A DNA stretch of 64,000 nucleotides from Sporodiniella umbellata (Eukaryota > Mucoromycota > Mucoromycetes > Mucorales > Rhizopodaceae), in assembly GCA_025677835.1 (NCBI GenBank), contig JAIXMR010000109.1, positions 30,954 through 94,953 of the forward strand, read 5' to 3'. Under the pieces are notes generated by a model. It had not been told where the DNA came from and did no database searches. It saw only the letters and a program-made list of their open reading frames with translations. The position numbers were made by a program, and so were the translations under genes. Each line of letters starts with the position of its first letter. Positions within the stretch are counted from its first letter, which is position 1. Positions 13,225 through 24,162 of the stretch are shown here, in pieces.

Positions 13225-14761
13225 TTTCACTTACCAAAACATAATAAAACCTTCCATAGTACCATTTTCAGCATCAGGGCTTTCAAAAAAGCTTGAAGAT
13301 GTTTTACTATTATATACAACACTTGCGGCAATAGAGCAAATTAAACACAAGATTAAAAGTAATATGAAATTGAAAATAACCTACAATTATTAGAGAAAAC
13401 AGAAAATGTATATGGATATACATGTATTGATTGAATATACAAGACAAATGATGTAAAAAGGGTTTTTTGTTTACATAAGGGTTGGTTTTCTTCTCCATTT
13501 TGCTTTGTTTACTGGGTGTTTTTCCAGAATTTAACATAATCTTGGTCTCGTTGCCTGTGAACACTACCATGCCGATGACCCATCCCGTGTTTCTGAGCAC
13601 ACATCCGCGCAACAAAACTGAATTACTGGTAATTGCCTCTGTCTTTTCGTGAAATACAAAGTCTTCTTCAGATTCTGGTATGGTATCTAATTCTACAGCA
13701 GTATCTTGCGAAACGTCCCTTGACCCACTTTGTGGCACGTCTTCCACTTTCCATTTTAGCACTCCGTTGTACGAATAAAGGTTGGCATGAGGTGGTTCGC
13801 TTTCTACATAGAATCTACTTTTTTCACAATCACTCGGTGATTGGATTTCATTCGTGGCCTGCAGCGAATATTTAATCTTCAAATTTGTTTCACCATCCAA
13901 GTTCTGAGTCTCGACATAACAAAGCCCGTCTGGCTCAGACGATGAGAGCACAATGAGATCGGCAGGCACAGAATCATTATTTCTGAGATATACGAAATCC
14001 CCGACTTTTACATCTTCCCATAAAGTACGCTTCCAACGTTTGTCGATCGGTTGTCGAAGACGCGTAGGTTGTCGCTCTAGTGGCGGTGCTTTAGAATCAA
14101 GTACAGATCGTCTGAGAACTGAATGTGGCACTTGTCCAGGTCGATAGCGCATTTTGGGCTTAAAAACAGCTGAGGCTTTGGACTTTAACGTCTGTCGCAA
14201 AGAAAGTTTGCTCTCTTGGTAGCCAGTCTCTAGCCGCATTAATGCCTCTTTTTTTTTATCGCGCACAAACACTCTTTTAATTCGATTGATGATGCGTTTC
14301 CATCGAGCCACTTTGTATACTGGTATGTTTACATTCTTCCAGTCTGTCAGTGTGTATGTGATCGCCTTATTAACGCTTTCATCTGTAGTAAAACGTCGAT
14401 TATCTTCTACAGCATCCTTAGCCCCAGTTAAGACCAGAATAGCAGCCAAAGGTAGGATGACCAATATGGGAGAGGCTGAGGTACTGAAGAGTGGAAACAT
14501 TTGGAGAATAACAAGAAACAAGAAATAGATGTTGGCGATTCCTCGAAATTGCTCAAAAAGGTTCTTTGGTAGAAAAGTGTACCAGGTATATTTAGAAGTT
14601 CTAATGTTGTTGTTTATAAAGCTGGTGGTGGGTTGACCGTAATCATCCAACTCCTCTGCTGGTAATTCCATATTCACGTATACATTGCGGTGTTCTGTAG
14701 ATGCTGTTGGAAATGCGCTTTTCTTTTTCTTATTAAACTTAGATTTAAATTTTTCCAACAT
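10122..14761 (-). CDS. P4-type ATPase, phospholipid flippase (Dnf1/Dnf2-like)
   Basis: Six exons (14761-13475, 13380-13235, 13163-13088, 13041-11387, 11312-11230, 11179-10122) give 1434 residues. Signature sites are intact: actuator DGET (about residue 290), phosphorylation motif SDKTGT with Asp542, LTGDK, and hinge GDGAND. The P4-specific PISL motif follows the third membrane segment (NIIPISLYIS). The N-terminus (YTWYTFLPKNLFEQFRGIAN) and the phosphorylation-site context are those of the fungal Dnf class, which flips phospholipids to the cytosolic leaflet of plasma membrane and Golgi, normally with a Cdc50-type partner not seen here. The C-terminal tail is hydrophilic and basic. Its 3' end faces the RRM gene, 182 bp away. 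It could be any Dnf paralogue. Confidence 0.93.
13190..13220 (+). repeat. Poly-A tract (poly-T on the transcribed strand) in a flippase intron
   Basis: About 31 consecutive A on the + strand within the 13164-13234 intron of the flippase gene. On the transcript it is a poly-U run upstream of the acceptor, so it may act as an extreme polypyrimidine tract. Its exact length is liable to sequencing error. Confidence 0.8.
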
Positions 14762-15102
14762 GTTTAAATGAAAAGAATAAAAGAAAAGAGAAAAGAGAGC
14801 AGAGAAAGTAAGATATAAAGAAAAACAGAGAGAACAAACACAATCAAATTAAATTTTTGGTAAGCCGAGATTAAATTGGCTACTACCCCATAAAGGCAAT
14901 TGACATGTTACTGAGGCTAAAAAGTCAAAAAAGAAATTGTTGTCAGCCATCAAGACATTCTTGTATTCGGTTTTCCGGAGAAACTCTGGTCCTGTTACAC
15001 ATAATGTTTATTTTTATACAACAAGAAAAAGGGTCCATAGTATGAATGAATGGATATTTACAAGGTAGTAGCCATAGTAATGGTAATAGTATTAGAGGTA
15101 GA
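14762..15102. other. Intergenic region upstream of the flippase
   Basis: About 340 bases between the flippase start and the 3' end of the orphan gene, both on the minus strand. It should contain the flippase promoter. The part next to its start codon is purine-rich on the + strand. No specific element is recognised. Confidence 0.5.
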
Positions 15103-15594
15103 TTATAAAGTTATAGCAAAAGTGTAGTGTCTATTCAGAATTGTTTCCAGTGCTTCTCTTGACTCTTCCCATTCTTTATCTGTCTCATTATCTGCTTCCA
15201 TAAAAGCATGTCCAAGCACACTTTTCACACTGTAAGATAAACTTGTATCTAACAAGTCTTGCTCACTAAAAATTGCCTTAGAAGGTGTAGAAGGGGGTGT
15301 CAATAGATTTTCTTCGCTAGAACAGTCGGATAAACTGAGCGAGGACTCTGTATCGTCAGAATGGCCTATCGTGATGCCCTCTTCTTTTTCAATCCAAGAC
15401 TTTCTCTTTTTATTAAATGTTTCTTTCAAGCTGTTTACGGACGTAAGTAAAGAGTAAATTCTATGCTTAAAAGGGTGGGGCACTGGTGGAGACAATGAAG
15501 GAGGCGACGCGGTTTTCAACGTATGTCGTCTGTGAAACATAGTATCTGTAAGTTTGAGGGGTACAAAGTGATCAGAGTGATGCTTTAAGGACAT
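15103..15594 (-). CDS. Uncharacterised 163-residue protein, Ser/Pro-rich
   Basis: A single uninterrupted frame begins MSLKHHSDHFVPLKL. I do not recognise it. It has a proline-rich patch (SPPSLSPPVPHP), a basic stretch (FNKKRKSWIEK), a serine/acidic patch (SDDTESSLSLSDCSSEEN) and a TPPSTPSK motif that looks like a proline-directed phosphorylation site. No membrane segment or signal peptide is seen. The C-terminal third is acidic and probably helical. Its length, composition and location between two genes of the same strand support a real gene, probably disordered and phosphorylated. No function can be given. Confidence 0.6.
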   Translation of the reverse strand: MSLKHHSDHFVPLKLTDTMFHRRHTLKTASPPSLSPPVPHPFKHRIYSLLTSVNSLKETFNKKRKSWIEKEEGITIGHSDDTESSLSLSDCSSEENLLTPPSTPSKAIFSEQDLLDTSLSYSVKSVLGHAFMEADNETDKEWEESREALETILNRHYTFAITL

Positions 15595-15777
15595 TAGAGA
15601 TAAAAGTAAAGGTGTTTAAGATATTAAAGGTATTAATTAGAATCGCAAAAGAAAAAGCAAAACTGTTCCTTTTTTTAAGCCAAATTCTTGTTTTTTCTCT
15701 CGTGGCGTTTATCGCCGACCCAATATCTCGGCAAAACGAATGGCTAATGTACCGGAATAGACGATAATAGACAGGTT

Positions 15778-17811
15778 TTATTGTTTCTTTAGTCTTTTGA
15801 TTTCTTTCACCAAGGCTGCCAATAAAGGCACAGAGGTGGGAACAAACAATGGCATATATATTGCATATTTGTGTTCATCTGGGAAATATAACATGGATAC
15901 CATAGTAGGGTCAAAGAAGGCTTTTTCTGCCAATTCAATAGCACTAATTGAGTGTTCAAGAGCTCCGAGGATATTTTCGTATTTCAAACACTCCTTGGAA
16001 GACTGCAAATGATCAAGAGAATTACGTACTTTGTGATTGATATGATCTTGAACGACCATATTGGGAATCTCATCCACGAGCTGACCAAGCGATTTTAAAG
16101 TAGAAATTGTGTTTACCACATTTTCTAGTGTTCTAGCTCTTATCAAATTATCCTTTTCTAATAAAGTTATGCCTGATTTTTTAGCCGCTTCAAAACTAAC
16201 GGGCCCCTTAATCTAGAAAATAAGACTTTTTAGAAAGCAGATGTCTATTTTTCTAATGGACCTCTTTACTCTTTTAGCTTCTAAATCTTTAACACCAATT
16301 AAACTTCTTAGCTGAGATAAGAATGTCTTGAGGATAGGTTGAAGTTCTGACTTTGTGAACTTGTATTCAACTGAAGGCTTTGTATTTTTAATCACAATAC
16401 CGCCCCAACGAGGGATCAGAAATGCATTTGTAAGCAAAGGTTGCCCTACACAATGTAAGTTTTTTTTTCTTTTTTAGTATCAAGGAAACACAAACCCTGT
16501 GTATCGTGAATACGAAGAGGAGATTCGTCTTGTGAAGGTGAGTATAATATGAAGTGGATGCTAGGCGATGTGGTGGTTGTGGAAGCTAAGTAGGATTAGA
16601 AAAAAGGAAGCTTGTTCAATAAAATGTTGTGTAGGTCAATCATGTTGTACCAAGATTCCATTCCGCAGAATTTACAAAATGTGGCAGATGCTGAGGTTCA
16701 AAATAGTAGTAATCAGGCTTGCCGACCCTTTCTTTGTATTCAGGTTTCAAAGAAAGAGGCGCATAGTTTTGAATCTACCTTTCTTTTAATGATATTGTTT
16801 CAGGCTGTTTTATGTTAATTACTTGTGAGTGTATAGTAAAATTAGAAACAGCCGACACCTGCTGTACAAAAGGCTCTAGGTATGCACTTAGTGCTTCGCG
16901 TATTTCCCAGTCCATTACTGTTTCCTCGGGCTTATTATTCATCAAACTAAAAATGATTTCGTATTCAGATGCATACTTCATTACTCTCATATTGGGAGCA
17001 TCATTCTAGCCGAGAAAAAAAAATTATTTAAAGTTAAGTTTTAAACAAATACCTTAATTTTTTGCTCTCCAGAGCAAGCAATCTGAACTAGTTCTTTCTG
17101 TTCGCTCAAATAAACAGACGGGATAAGCTCTCCTAATACTCCAACAATCGAGGCTGATCAACAGTTAAAAATAAAATTAGTTGAAACATTGCATCGTTAC
17201 ATTTGTCTACAACATCCAAAAAGCTTGTTCTTTCACTAGATATTCTCAATTTGACTTTTGTTCCTTGTTGAACCCATATAAGATATGTTCCGACAGGCGC
17301 TTCTTCGTCTAAGTTTTTTTTTGGTTAGTCGATCGCATGCTTGGCCATCAGTTCCCTTTACTTTCTAAAGAATTGATTACGTCAACTGACACAGGAAAGA
17401 AATTTTTATGCTGAATGTGCTGCATTATTTGATCTCGTAACTGTATAGAAAGCGAATTTGAGTTTATCTGAAACTCTATTGGTACAACCACACGAAATCG
17501 AGTGGGCATCACAAAATCGCACGCCTAAAGTTTCCGCTTATTCAGTCAGTCCATCTACACACGTCGGATGGTTGCTTTTGTTTTGTTTTGTGCTTTCTTT
17601 GCTTTACTTGCTTTGAGTACCACTCATCTATTTCTGAAAATGGGAGTGATGCTCTATAGACTTGGGTAGTTTTCCACCAAAAAGGGAGTCCCAATAACAC
17701 TACACACCAAAAAGAAAACACAATGAGGCGTGTCTTCCTCGCTGAAAATGTTGCTATTAGCGAAGAACCGGTCTCTACTTTAATTGCTTTACTTTTTTGT
17801 TCTTCATCCAT
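15778..17811 (-). CDS. GPI17: GPI transamidase subunit PIG-S/Gpi17
   Basis: Nine exons (17811-17608, 17524-17362, 17308-17201, 17153-17053, 17005-16823, 16774-16651, 16585-16496, 16445-16270, 16212-15778) give 527 residues, near human PIG-S (about 555) and yeast Gpi17 (534). The N-terminus has a membrane segment at about 28-46 followed by the family signature WWKTTQVYRASLPFSEI. The luminal part shows SNFTIHSQ, LPHFVNSAEWNL and NAFLIPRWGGIVI, all characteristic. A C-terminal hydrophobic segment lies near YAIYMPLFVPTSVPLLAAL and ends in a Lys/Arg-rich tail. PIG-S is a structural subunit of the ER complex that attaches GPI anchors to proteins. All splice phases agree, which makes the model secure. 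Confidence 0.92.
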
Positions 17812-18614
17812 TTCTTAAAGCAATCGAATAGAAAAAAAGAATTAAAAATAAAAAATAAAAATAGGGTATAGGATGTAAGCAAATATTCAGTATGAATATA
17901 CAGTGACTATCGCCAATTCAAAAAGTTGCATTTGCAACTTATTTCGTATAATTAAAACTTTGGGTCTGTTTGTTTTTTTATTTGCACTTTTACACAGTAA
18001 TGATAGCAATATCTCATACCTGGCTTAGTCTAAAAAGCCGTTTTTTTTTTTTTTTTGAAAACTGCCAATGTAGTGTGAAGCTTATTGTATAATGATTTTA
18101 ACTGAAAAGATAGTGTAGTGGCCTGGTAACTATACTCTATTGAAAACCGCCAACAACTTATTTCTAAATATTATTTATAGGCAAGCACCATAAAAGTAGA
18201 TCAAGCTTTGCTGAGTATCTGTAGAATGGGAAAAAGCTATGCAAAGACGTGAAAATAGATTTTTTGGAAGAGGTGCAACAATGTTGTTTCTAAAATTTTA
18301 AACAAACGTATGTCTACTAAAAAAGTATATTTATATACTCCAAATACAAGTTATATCATATCATACTAACTCTAGACTTTCTTAAACAGCAATTATGCCT
18401 TTGAAAGGTTTTTATAATCTTTATCAGTTTTTTTTGAAAAAAATACCTGCGAGATACTGTAGATATATGCACTTGTATTGGAATTTGCCACAGTCTTTTT
18501 TTTAAAACCCAACAGCTTTTTGTGAGTAGGATAAACCATTAATGAATAAAAGCTTGTTTCCTAAGAGACATTTTGTCACAGCAATTTTTTGGGGAAAAAA
18601 AGGTGATAGGTTCG
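17812..18614. other. Divergent intergenic region between PIG-S and the nuclease gene
   Basis: About 800 AT-rich bases between two divergent start codons. It contains a T run near 18041-18056 and short direct runs of A/T, but no reading frame or RNA I can support. Promoters for both neighbours must lie here. Confidence 0.5.
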
Positions 18615-20098
18615 ATGGGAGTAAATGGTCTGACAGGTGTTTTGAAGAGATTCGCGCCCAAATCAATATCAACTGTCAAACCGAGCGCTTTCGCAAATAA
18701 GACTGTCGCAGTAGATGCTAGTTGCCACTTAAACAAGTTTATTTATGGTGATGACCCTCATCCATACAAACACATCCATGGCTTTTATCTATTATCTCTT
18801 TATTTCAACCTAAATAAGATCAAACCCATCTTTGTTTTTGATGGTGCAAATCGCATTGCTGCAAAAAAACGCGAGCAGGAAAAGCGCGAACAACAGCGAT
18901 TTAAAATCTCACATTCACTTCGATTTGAGCAAGAACAAGCTCTTCGTCTTCAAAGTTGGCTGGAAATCGATAAAGAAAGGCTCTTAGAAAGTAAACAATT
19001 GCTGAATAAGACAGCAGATTCTATAGGCCTACATACTGAAGAAAGGTTTTTTCAGAAACTGAGTGATATCGAAAGCGATTTATTGAGAGCTTCTATTGAG
19101 GCAAACAACAGCGACAAGTACACAAAAACTGTAAGAACGCTCGTTAACAAAGAAAAACAGCTATTCAGCAGTATTTTGGTAAATGAGTTGAGTGATATAC
19201 AATCGTCTTTACAGTCCCTTTCTGCTGAGAACCAGGCGAATAGACAATCACTCGGTACTTTTGTTTTATTACAGTTGAATTTTTAAGAGCTGAATGACTA
19301 ACAAAGTTTTAGAAAAAAGATCGGCCAGAGTAACACAGGAGTTGAGAAACGCCTGTCAAGAGTTTTTAGTAGAGCTAGGCCATATCTGCTTCTCTTGCGA
19401 TAACCACGAAGCGGAAGCTATGTGTGCCAATTTAGGGAAACTAGGAAGAACATCTGCAACTATATCTGAAGGTAAGATTTTTCATATCTTTTGTAGTGCA
19501 GCTGGATACAAGAGCCTTACAATAACCAAAAAATGATAGACCTTGATACATTAGCTTTCGGTGATCAACCATTGATTCGCTATTTTTTTTCAGGCAGTCG
19601 CCCTATTTTAGTTATCAATCCTGTTATTGCCCGAGAACAATTAGGGCTTTCTAAAGAGTCGTTTATAGACTTTTGTATACTTTGTGGCACAGACTTCTCA
19701 GGAACAATAACTGGTATAGGCCCCATAAGAGCATTGAGCTACATTCAAAAGTACAAAACCATCGAAGGAATTGTAGAGGATCTGCACAATATTAATCCAA
19801 AGTATTCTGTACAGCCGTCTTTCGATCATATATTAGCAAGAAAAGTAAAGTTACTTATTTGAATCAACCAACTCACTTTTATATTTCTCTATAGGTCTTT
19901 AAAAATCTACCACCTATACCTATCGAAGACTTTCACTATGAAGAGTCGAAGGCTGATTCAGAAAGAATAACTGAGCTACTTCAGCTTTATGAAATAGACT
20001 ATATAGAAGCAGAGGCTAAAGTACGGGCAACAGTTTACCAAGAAAGCATAGTTGAAGGAGCAGACCCATTTAATACTAGATCAAATTTAGCATTTTGA
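18615..20098 (+). CDS. Rad2/XPG/FEN-family structure-specific nuclease
   Basis: Four exons (18615-19254, 19307-19471, 19540-19844, 19895-20098) give 437 residues. The start is taken at MGVNGL because this family needs Gly2 at the N-terminus; the in-frame ATG at 18573 would add 14 residues in front. XPG-N is at about 1-100 with acidic residues at D34 (AVDASCHLNKF) and D76 (FVFDGAN). XPG-I shows NHEAEAMCANLGK, SEDLDTLAFGD and LCGTDF, then a helix-hairpin-helix-like ITGIGPIRAL. The metal-binding acids therefore look intact. A charged helical spacer of about 130 residues separates the halves, longer than in FEN1 and shorter than in XPG. No PCNA-binding motif is obvious at the C-terminus. I cannot assign it to FEN1, EXO1, GEN1 or XPG. 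Confidence 0.8.
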
Positions 20099-20247
20099 TT
20101 AACAACAGACAAACTTTTAAAGAAAACGACTGTTATAAATTTAAATTTATTGAAACATACATTGGACAAACAGAACAATGTATTTACATTTGTGTCTATG
20201 TGAGTTTGTATAGGTTTAGCTTTCAACTTGGATAATCAATCATAATG

Positions 20248-20890
20248 CTAATTGTCAGCATTCTTTTCAGTTTTTCCGTCCATCTTGTCTCGTAACTTGT
20301 AAGCTGCTACTAAAATACGAGCGTCTTCCTTTTCTGTGTTATTAGGTCCCATGTAACCTACATCTTTTAAGAAACGCTGTTTTGGAACAAAATAAAAGTA
20401 CCAAAATGCCAGGTTAGAAAGAAATAAATGAGTGTTAAAGTTTTGAGTATACCTTTTGAGCGTTGTAGCACTTCCAAAACTTTTGTTTTTGTTCCTCACA
20501 CATTTTAGCCTTATCCCACCAGCTGCCATATTGAAAACATGTAATCAACTCTTCATGTACATCAGCACAAATAGTAAGTGAGGTATTATGAAGTTCGCTT
20601 CTTTGCGCTCTACTAGAAAGTTGAGCCGATAAGGAGGCAGGATCGACTGGTTCAGAAGAGGGTATGGGATTCATGGTAGGTGCATGCATGTTAAATGAGG
20701 ATGGCTGTTCCTTTGATGGCTGTGTTTCTGGTTGTTGTTGCTGTTGCCCCTCTTTTCTGATGGGCGCTTCTGGAAGAGGCTGAGTAGGATCGTAACGAGG
20801 TTGCTCTTTTAATAAATATTCTTGCTCATTTTTGTATTCTTGAATGTAAGATTCAACATATTCTCTTGCAGTAGTAGATTGATCAGACAT
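20248..20890 (-). CDS. Twin CX9C (CHCH-like) protein
   Basis: Two exons (20890-20453, 20376-20248) give 188 residues. A Gln/Pro-rich N-terminal half is followed by two cysteine pairs, C108-x9-C118 and C131-x9-C141, on amphipathic helices. This is the twin CX9C arrangement of proteins imported into the mitochondrial intermembrane space by Mia40. The sequence between the pairs (FQYGSWWDKAKM) is unusual and I cannot name a subfamily. The last 42 residues (RFLKDVGYMG and onward) are charged. A possible role in respiratory complex assembly is inferred only from the fold. It converges on the nuclease gene, 149 bp between stops. Confidence 0.75.
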
Positions 20891-21485
20891 TTTCAGAAGA
20901 AAAGCTCAAACTAGGGGATTAAAATTTTAATTTTAAAGACCACTACGAAAAAACTTGTTGAAAAAGATCACATACAATGAGTTAGTATCGCTGAACTGGT
21001 GCACGCCAACAAACGCCGTTTTTAGAAATAGTGTATAAACAACCTATCGTCGAAATCTTTATTCTCGCGCCTAAGTTTGTTGTAGACCTATAGTTGACAG
21101 ACTGTCAAGTTCTGGCCGTATACTTAAGAGCCAGCCCTAAAGATTTGAAAGTTAAAGCAAAACTCATTCTTCAAGAAGCTGAAATTGGTTACTATAGTTA
21201 TAGTTTTGGAGGTTATGCATACTGATATCCTCTTCCTATACATGTAGATCAAACCTAAAAAAAAAAAAGTGAGAGTAGAAGCGCTAAGATTTTTCTAGTT
21301 TTTCAACAATGGTTAACTCGGTCAAGTTGAGCTTTGTCTTCAGCGAGGACTGCCTATTCCTTAATTATTGAGCCGCTTTTGAGAGTAGTGCTTCAAAATG
21401 AGAAAAAGCTGACAAAAGTACAGGATTAAAGACGAATATATGCACACACAGTTATGTATTTAATACGTATCGGCTCTAAAGATTT
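20891..21485. other. Intergenic region, nothing recognised
   Basis: About 600 bases between the CX9C gene start and the 3' end of the Mhr1-like gene, both on the minus strand. It has no convincing reading frame or repeat. It presumably holds the CX9C gene promoter. Confidence 0.5.
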
Positions 21486-22033
21486 TTATTTTTGTGTTTC
21501 CTTAACAAATCTATTGTTTCTTAACTCTAATTGACCATGCTTCAAAGAAGAAGGCCATTCCTTCTCTCCCTTCATTTCCATAAATCGAGGCTGTTCCCAA
21601 AGCGCCAGCAGATTTTGTTTTTTGCTTACACTTTCAAGTGCCTCACGCAGTGAAAGAATAGAATTCTCGACCATGTTTTGCTCATCCACTTTTCTTAGAC
21701 GTTTGGGTCGGGCAACATGCTCGCTACTGGTTTTAAGTTGGTTTTGACGAACCTCAGATCGTTGAAGTAAGGCATCGTTAAGCGCTTGTGCGGATTGGAA
21801 AGTGTCAAAGCCAGTAAGGGCTACCAAAGGGCGCCACAAATCTTTTCTTAAAACAGGAGTTCTGTTAGGACCCAACTGATTCAAAGCTTTGTTCTGAGAT
21901 TTTGACAAGGGTGAGGATCTTTTTTTTCCTTTACAAAAGAAATATCTACCTTCATGTTTTGTCTCAAACTAACCAAAACTTGATTAGTTTGAACGTGTCT
22001 GTAGAGATATAAACCAAGGTTAGCTGTCGACAT
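21486..22033 (-). CDS. MHR1: Mitochondrial large-subunit ribosomal protein mL67 / Mhr1 homologue
   Basis: Two exons (22033-21950 and 21893-21486) give 163 residues. The first exon (MSTANLGLYLYRHVQTNQVL) matches the start of the Mhr1 core in yeast, and the second gives TPVLRKDLWRPLVALTGFDT, equivalent to the conserved arginine/tryptophan block of Mhr1. A helical SLREAL segment and a closing LALWEQPRFM follow. Yeast Mhr1 is both a mitochondrial ribosome protein and a factor in mtDNA recombination; only the ribosomal role is likely to be general. It is shorter than the 226-residue yeast protein. The assignment rests on remembered motif alignment. The family is fungal, which supports the organism call. 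Confidence 0.75.
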
Positions 22034-22252
22034 TTCTGAATTGATTTCAAAAAAAATTGGCTTTGACTATAAAAAAAAAAAATACACTGTTCACAGAGAA
22101 GGCTTTCGCAATTTCAAAAGTTTTTTTTTGTCTCACAGGTAACGCTGTTAGTAAGTAGCAGTGTGTACAGGGCCCTAACTTTTTTAGACTCAGACAACAG
22201 TGATTTTAACGGAGTCCGATTTTTTGGTCTCTCTCTATCAATCATTAACATA

Positions 22253-22328
22253 CAGTGTTTCCAAAATCAATGGCGTATTTTATAAGCACTTTATACAGAA
22301 ATATATAATATTGGTTTTGGAAACACTG
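22253..22328. mobile_element. MITE-like element A, TIR starting CAGTGTTTCCAAAA
   Basis: A 76 bp unit begins CAGTGTTTCCAAAATCAAT and ends in its inverted partner ATTGGTTTTGGAAACACTG, with one mismatch over about 19 positions. Dinucleotide TA flanks each side, the target duplication expected of Tc1/mariner-type transposition. It is too short to encode anything. The family is inferred from TA flanks and the CAGTG terminus. Confidence 0.65.
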
Positions 22329-22330
22329 TA

Positions 22331-22447
22331 CAGTGCTTTAACTTGAGATTGAGACTAATCGGTTTTTTCTTAGATAGTTTTTTCTAGGCGCCCAGCTTAT
22401 TTGTGTGTGCATCACAAAATATTTGTCAATCTCAAGTTAAAATACTG
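22331..22447. mobile_element. MITE-like element B, TIR CAGTGCTTTAACTTGAGATTGA
   Basis: A 117 bp unit whose left end CAGTGCTTTAACTTGAGA is mirrored at 22427-22447 with two mismatches in 22. It is flanked by TA on both sides and shares the TA at 22329-22330 with element A. The two elements have different inner TIR sequences but the same CAGTG start. It is non-coding and presumably non-autonomous. Confidence 0.65.
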
Positions 22448-24162
22448 TATATAAAAAATACAATTAATAGTAGTAGCTCAAACCAAACTATAGAAGTACC
22501 TCAATGCCTCTAAATTACACGTCTCAAACAACTCACAGATCAGCCATTGAAAAGAAAGTGCTTTATTTGAATTTTCCAAAGGAGATACCAGAGTACTTTT
22601 AACAACTGCTAAAAGACTCTTGATTATAACGCCAACACTATGGCGCAAACTACAACCGTATTCGTGATGACCAGAAAAGTGCTCTCGCAATAAGGCATAA
22701 AAGAGCTGTCATTTAGACGGTATGTATTGTTACTCTTATCGAGCTACAGTGTACGCTTATCATAAGCTCGAGGACATATAACACAGGTATCTTCACTCTT
22801 CGCTGTATCTCAAAAACACAGTAACAATGACCATAAGTAAATTCTATCGAATAAAAGAGAAACTGGCAGATTTTACTACATAAATCAGACTGTTTGACAT
22901 TTGTTCTTAGCCTGAGAGCATTTTCTACAATCAAACTATACGTTTATTGATAAAGCCAGACTCAATATCAGTATGGTCAATATCTGGTTAAGAGCTTGAG
23001 CTGGTACAACTAATTTTTTTAAAGCTAAGTCAAAAAGAATAATCAACACCATAACCTTGTTTTTCTTGTCTAACTATTATGTATGGCCTTATCGAGTAAA
23101 AGCTGTCAGTGAAAAAAATACTAGTCAGTAGTATCACATTTTATTGCATTTACTGTTTTACTTGCTTATAGCTCTAACATGTTAACTATTATTCATTTTA
23201 ATCGAGATTTTCTTAAAGTTTGTTCAAGATCTTGTTGGAAACTGAACAGACACAACGCTGTGTTACACCATTTAGTGATGGACGATGTTAGAAACTATGA
23301 ATCAATGCGGAAATAACCATCAATCCAAGCTCTTGCTTACTTTTTCCTTCTAGACTCTATGGAAGATTCCTCTCAAATCCCAAAAACATATCAAAAGACA
23401 CTCTATGGATTATAACAAGAGCATAATGACTAGCATTTAAAAAGGCAAATATACTGTAGCAAAGTAAGGCTATAAAGATTAGATAAAATATAAACTTCTG
23501 TTAAAAAAATAGCCAAAACGGTATTGTCCAAAAAGAAATTGAGTCCTGACCTAAACTTCCGTTATTGACTAAAAAAAATCTATACAGAAGACATTGGTTT
23601 TGAAGTTTGAAACGGTAATAGAGTGTTTGTCTTTTAGCTACAAATTGACTGTAGTTGTTCTAACAAGCTGAACTATACAAATACAAAAAATGCCCTTTAC
23701 CAAAAAAAAAAAAAAAAACACTGGCTATCTTACCAAATGTGTATATCTACTTTCTAAAAAACATCATGTTTTTTCAGTGATACTCGACAATGAGGTCGAG
23801 CAGTAATTCAGCAAAAACAATAGCAAATTTGGCGATCTGTGTTACTCTCCAATCGCGATTAAATAAAGAACTTTGGATCCAGTTTCCTTAGTAATATAAT
23901 AAACTGTAACTATTGTTTCGTTTAGTTTTAGACCTTTCTTAACAAACTAAGTCTAAAAAAGCGTACTGTTTCTAGCACAGTAGAATAACGAGGCAAATTA
24001 CTACCACAAGCATTGTATAACTGTAAGGAAATCAACACGCATGCCTACTTCAACTACCGACACTTGTCACGTCATCTTTGAAGTCCAAATTCTTCTGAAA
24101 GCTGAAATAACAAACACAATCATACACCTATTTTATCTTTCTCTAAAAAAAAAAAAGACAAA

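Larger units (their letters stand above)
22034..24162. other. 2.1 kb AT-rich intergenic region with MITE-like inverted repeats
   Basis: No gene is recognised between the divergent Mhr1-like and NOT2 starts. The main structure is the pair of inverted-repeat elements listed separately at 22253-22447. A short palindrome (ATCGAGCT/AGCTCGA) lies near 22739-22770. The rest is AT-rich with short poly-A runs. Confidence 0.55.

Noticed and set aside
18573..18614. Upstream in-frame ATG for the Rad2-family nuclease
   Set aside because: Rad2-family proteins begin with Met-Gly at the conserved N-terminal loop, so the start at 18615 is preferred.
22739..22770. Short palindrome ATCGAGCT/AGCTCGA
   Set aside because: A 7 bp stem with a long loop is within chance for this much DNA and has no flanking target duplication.
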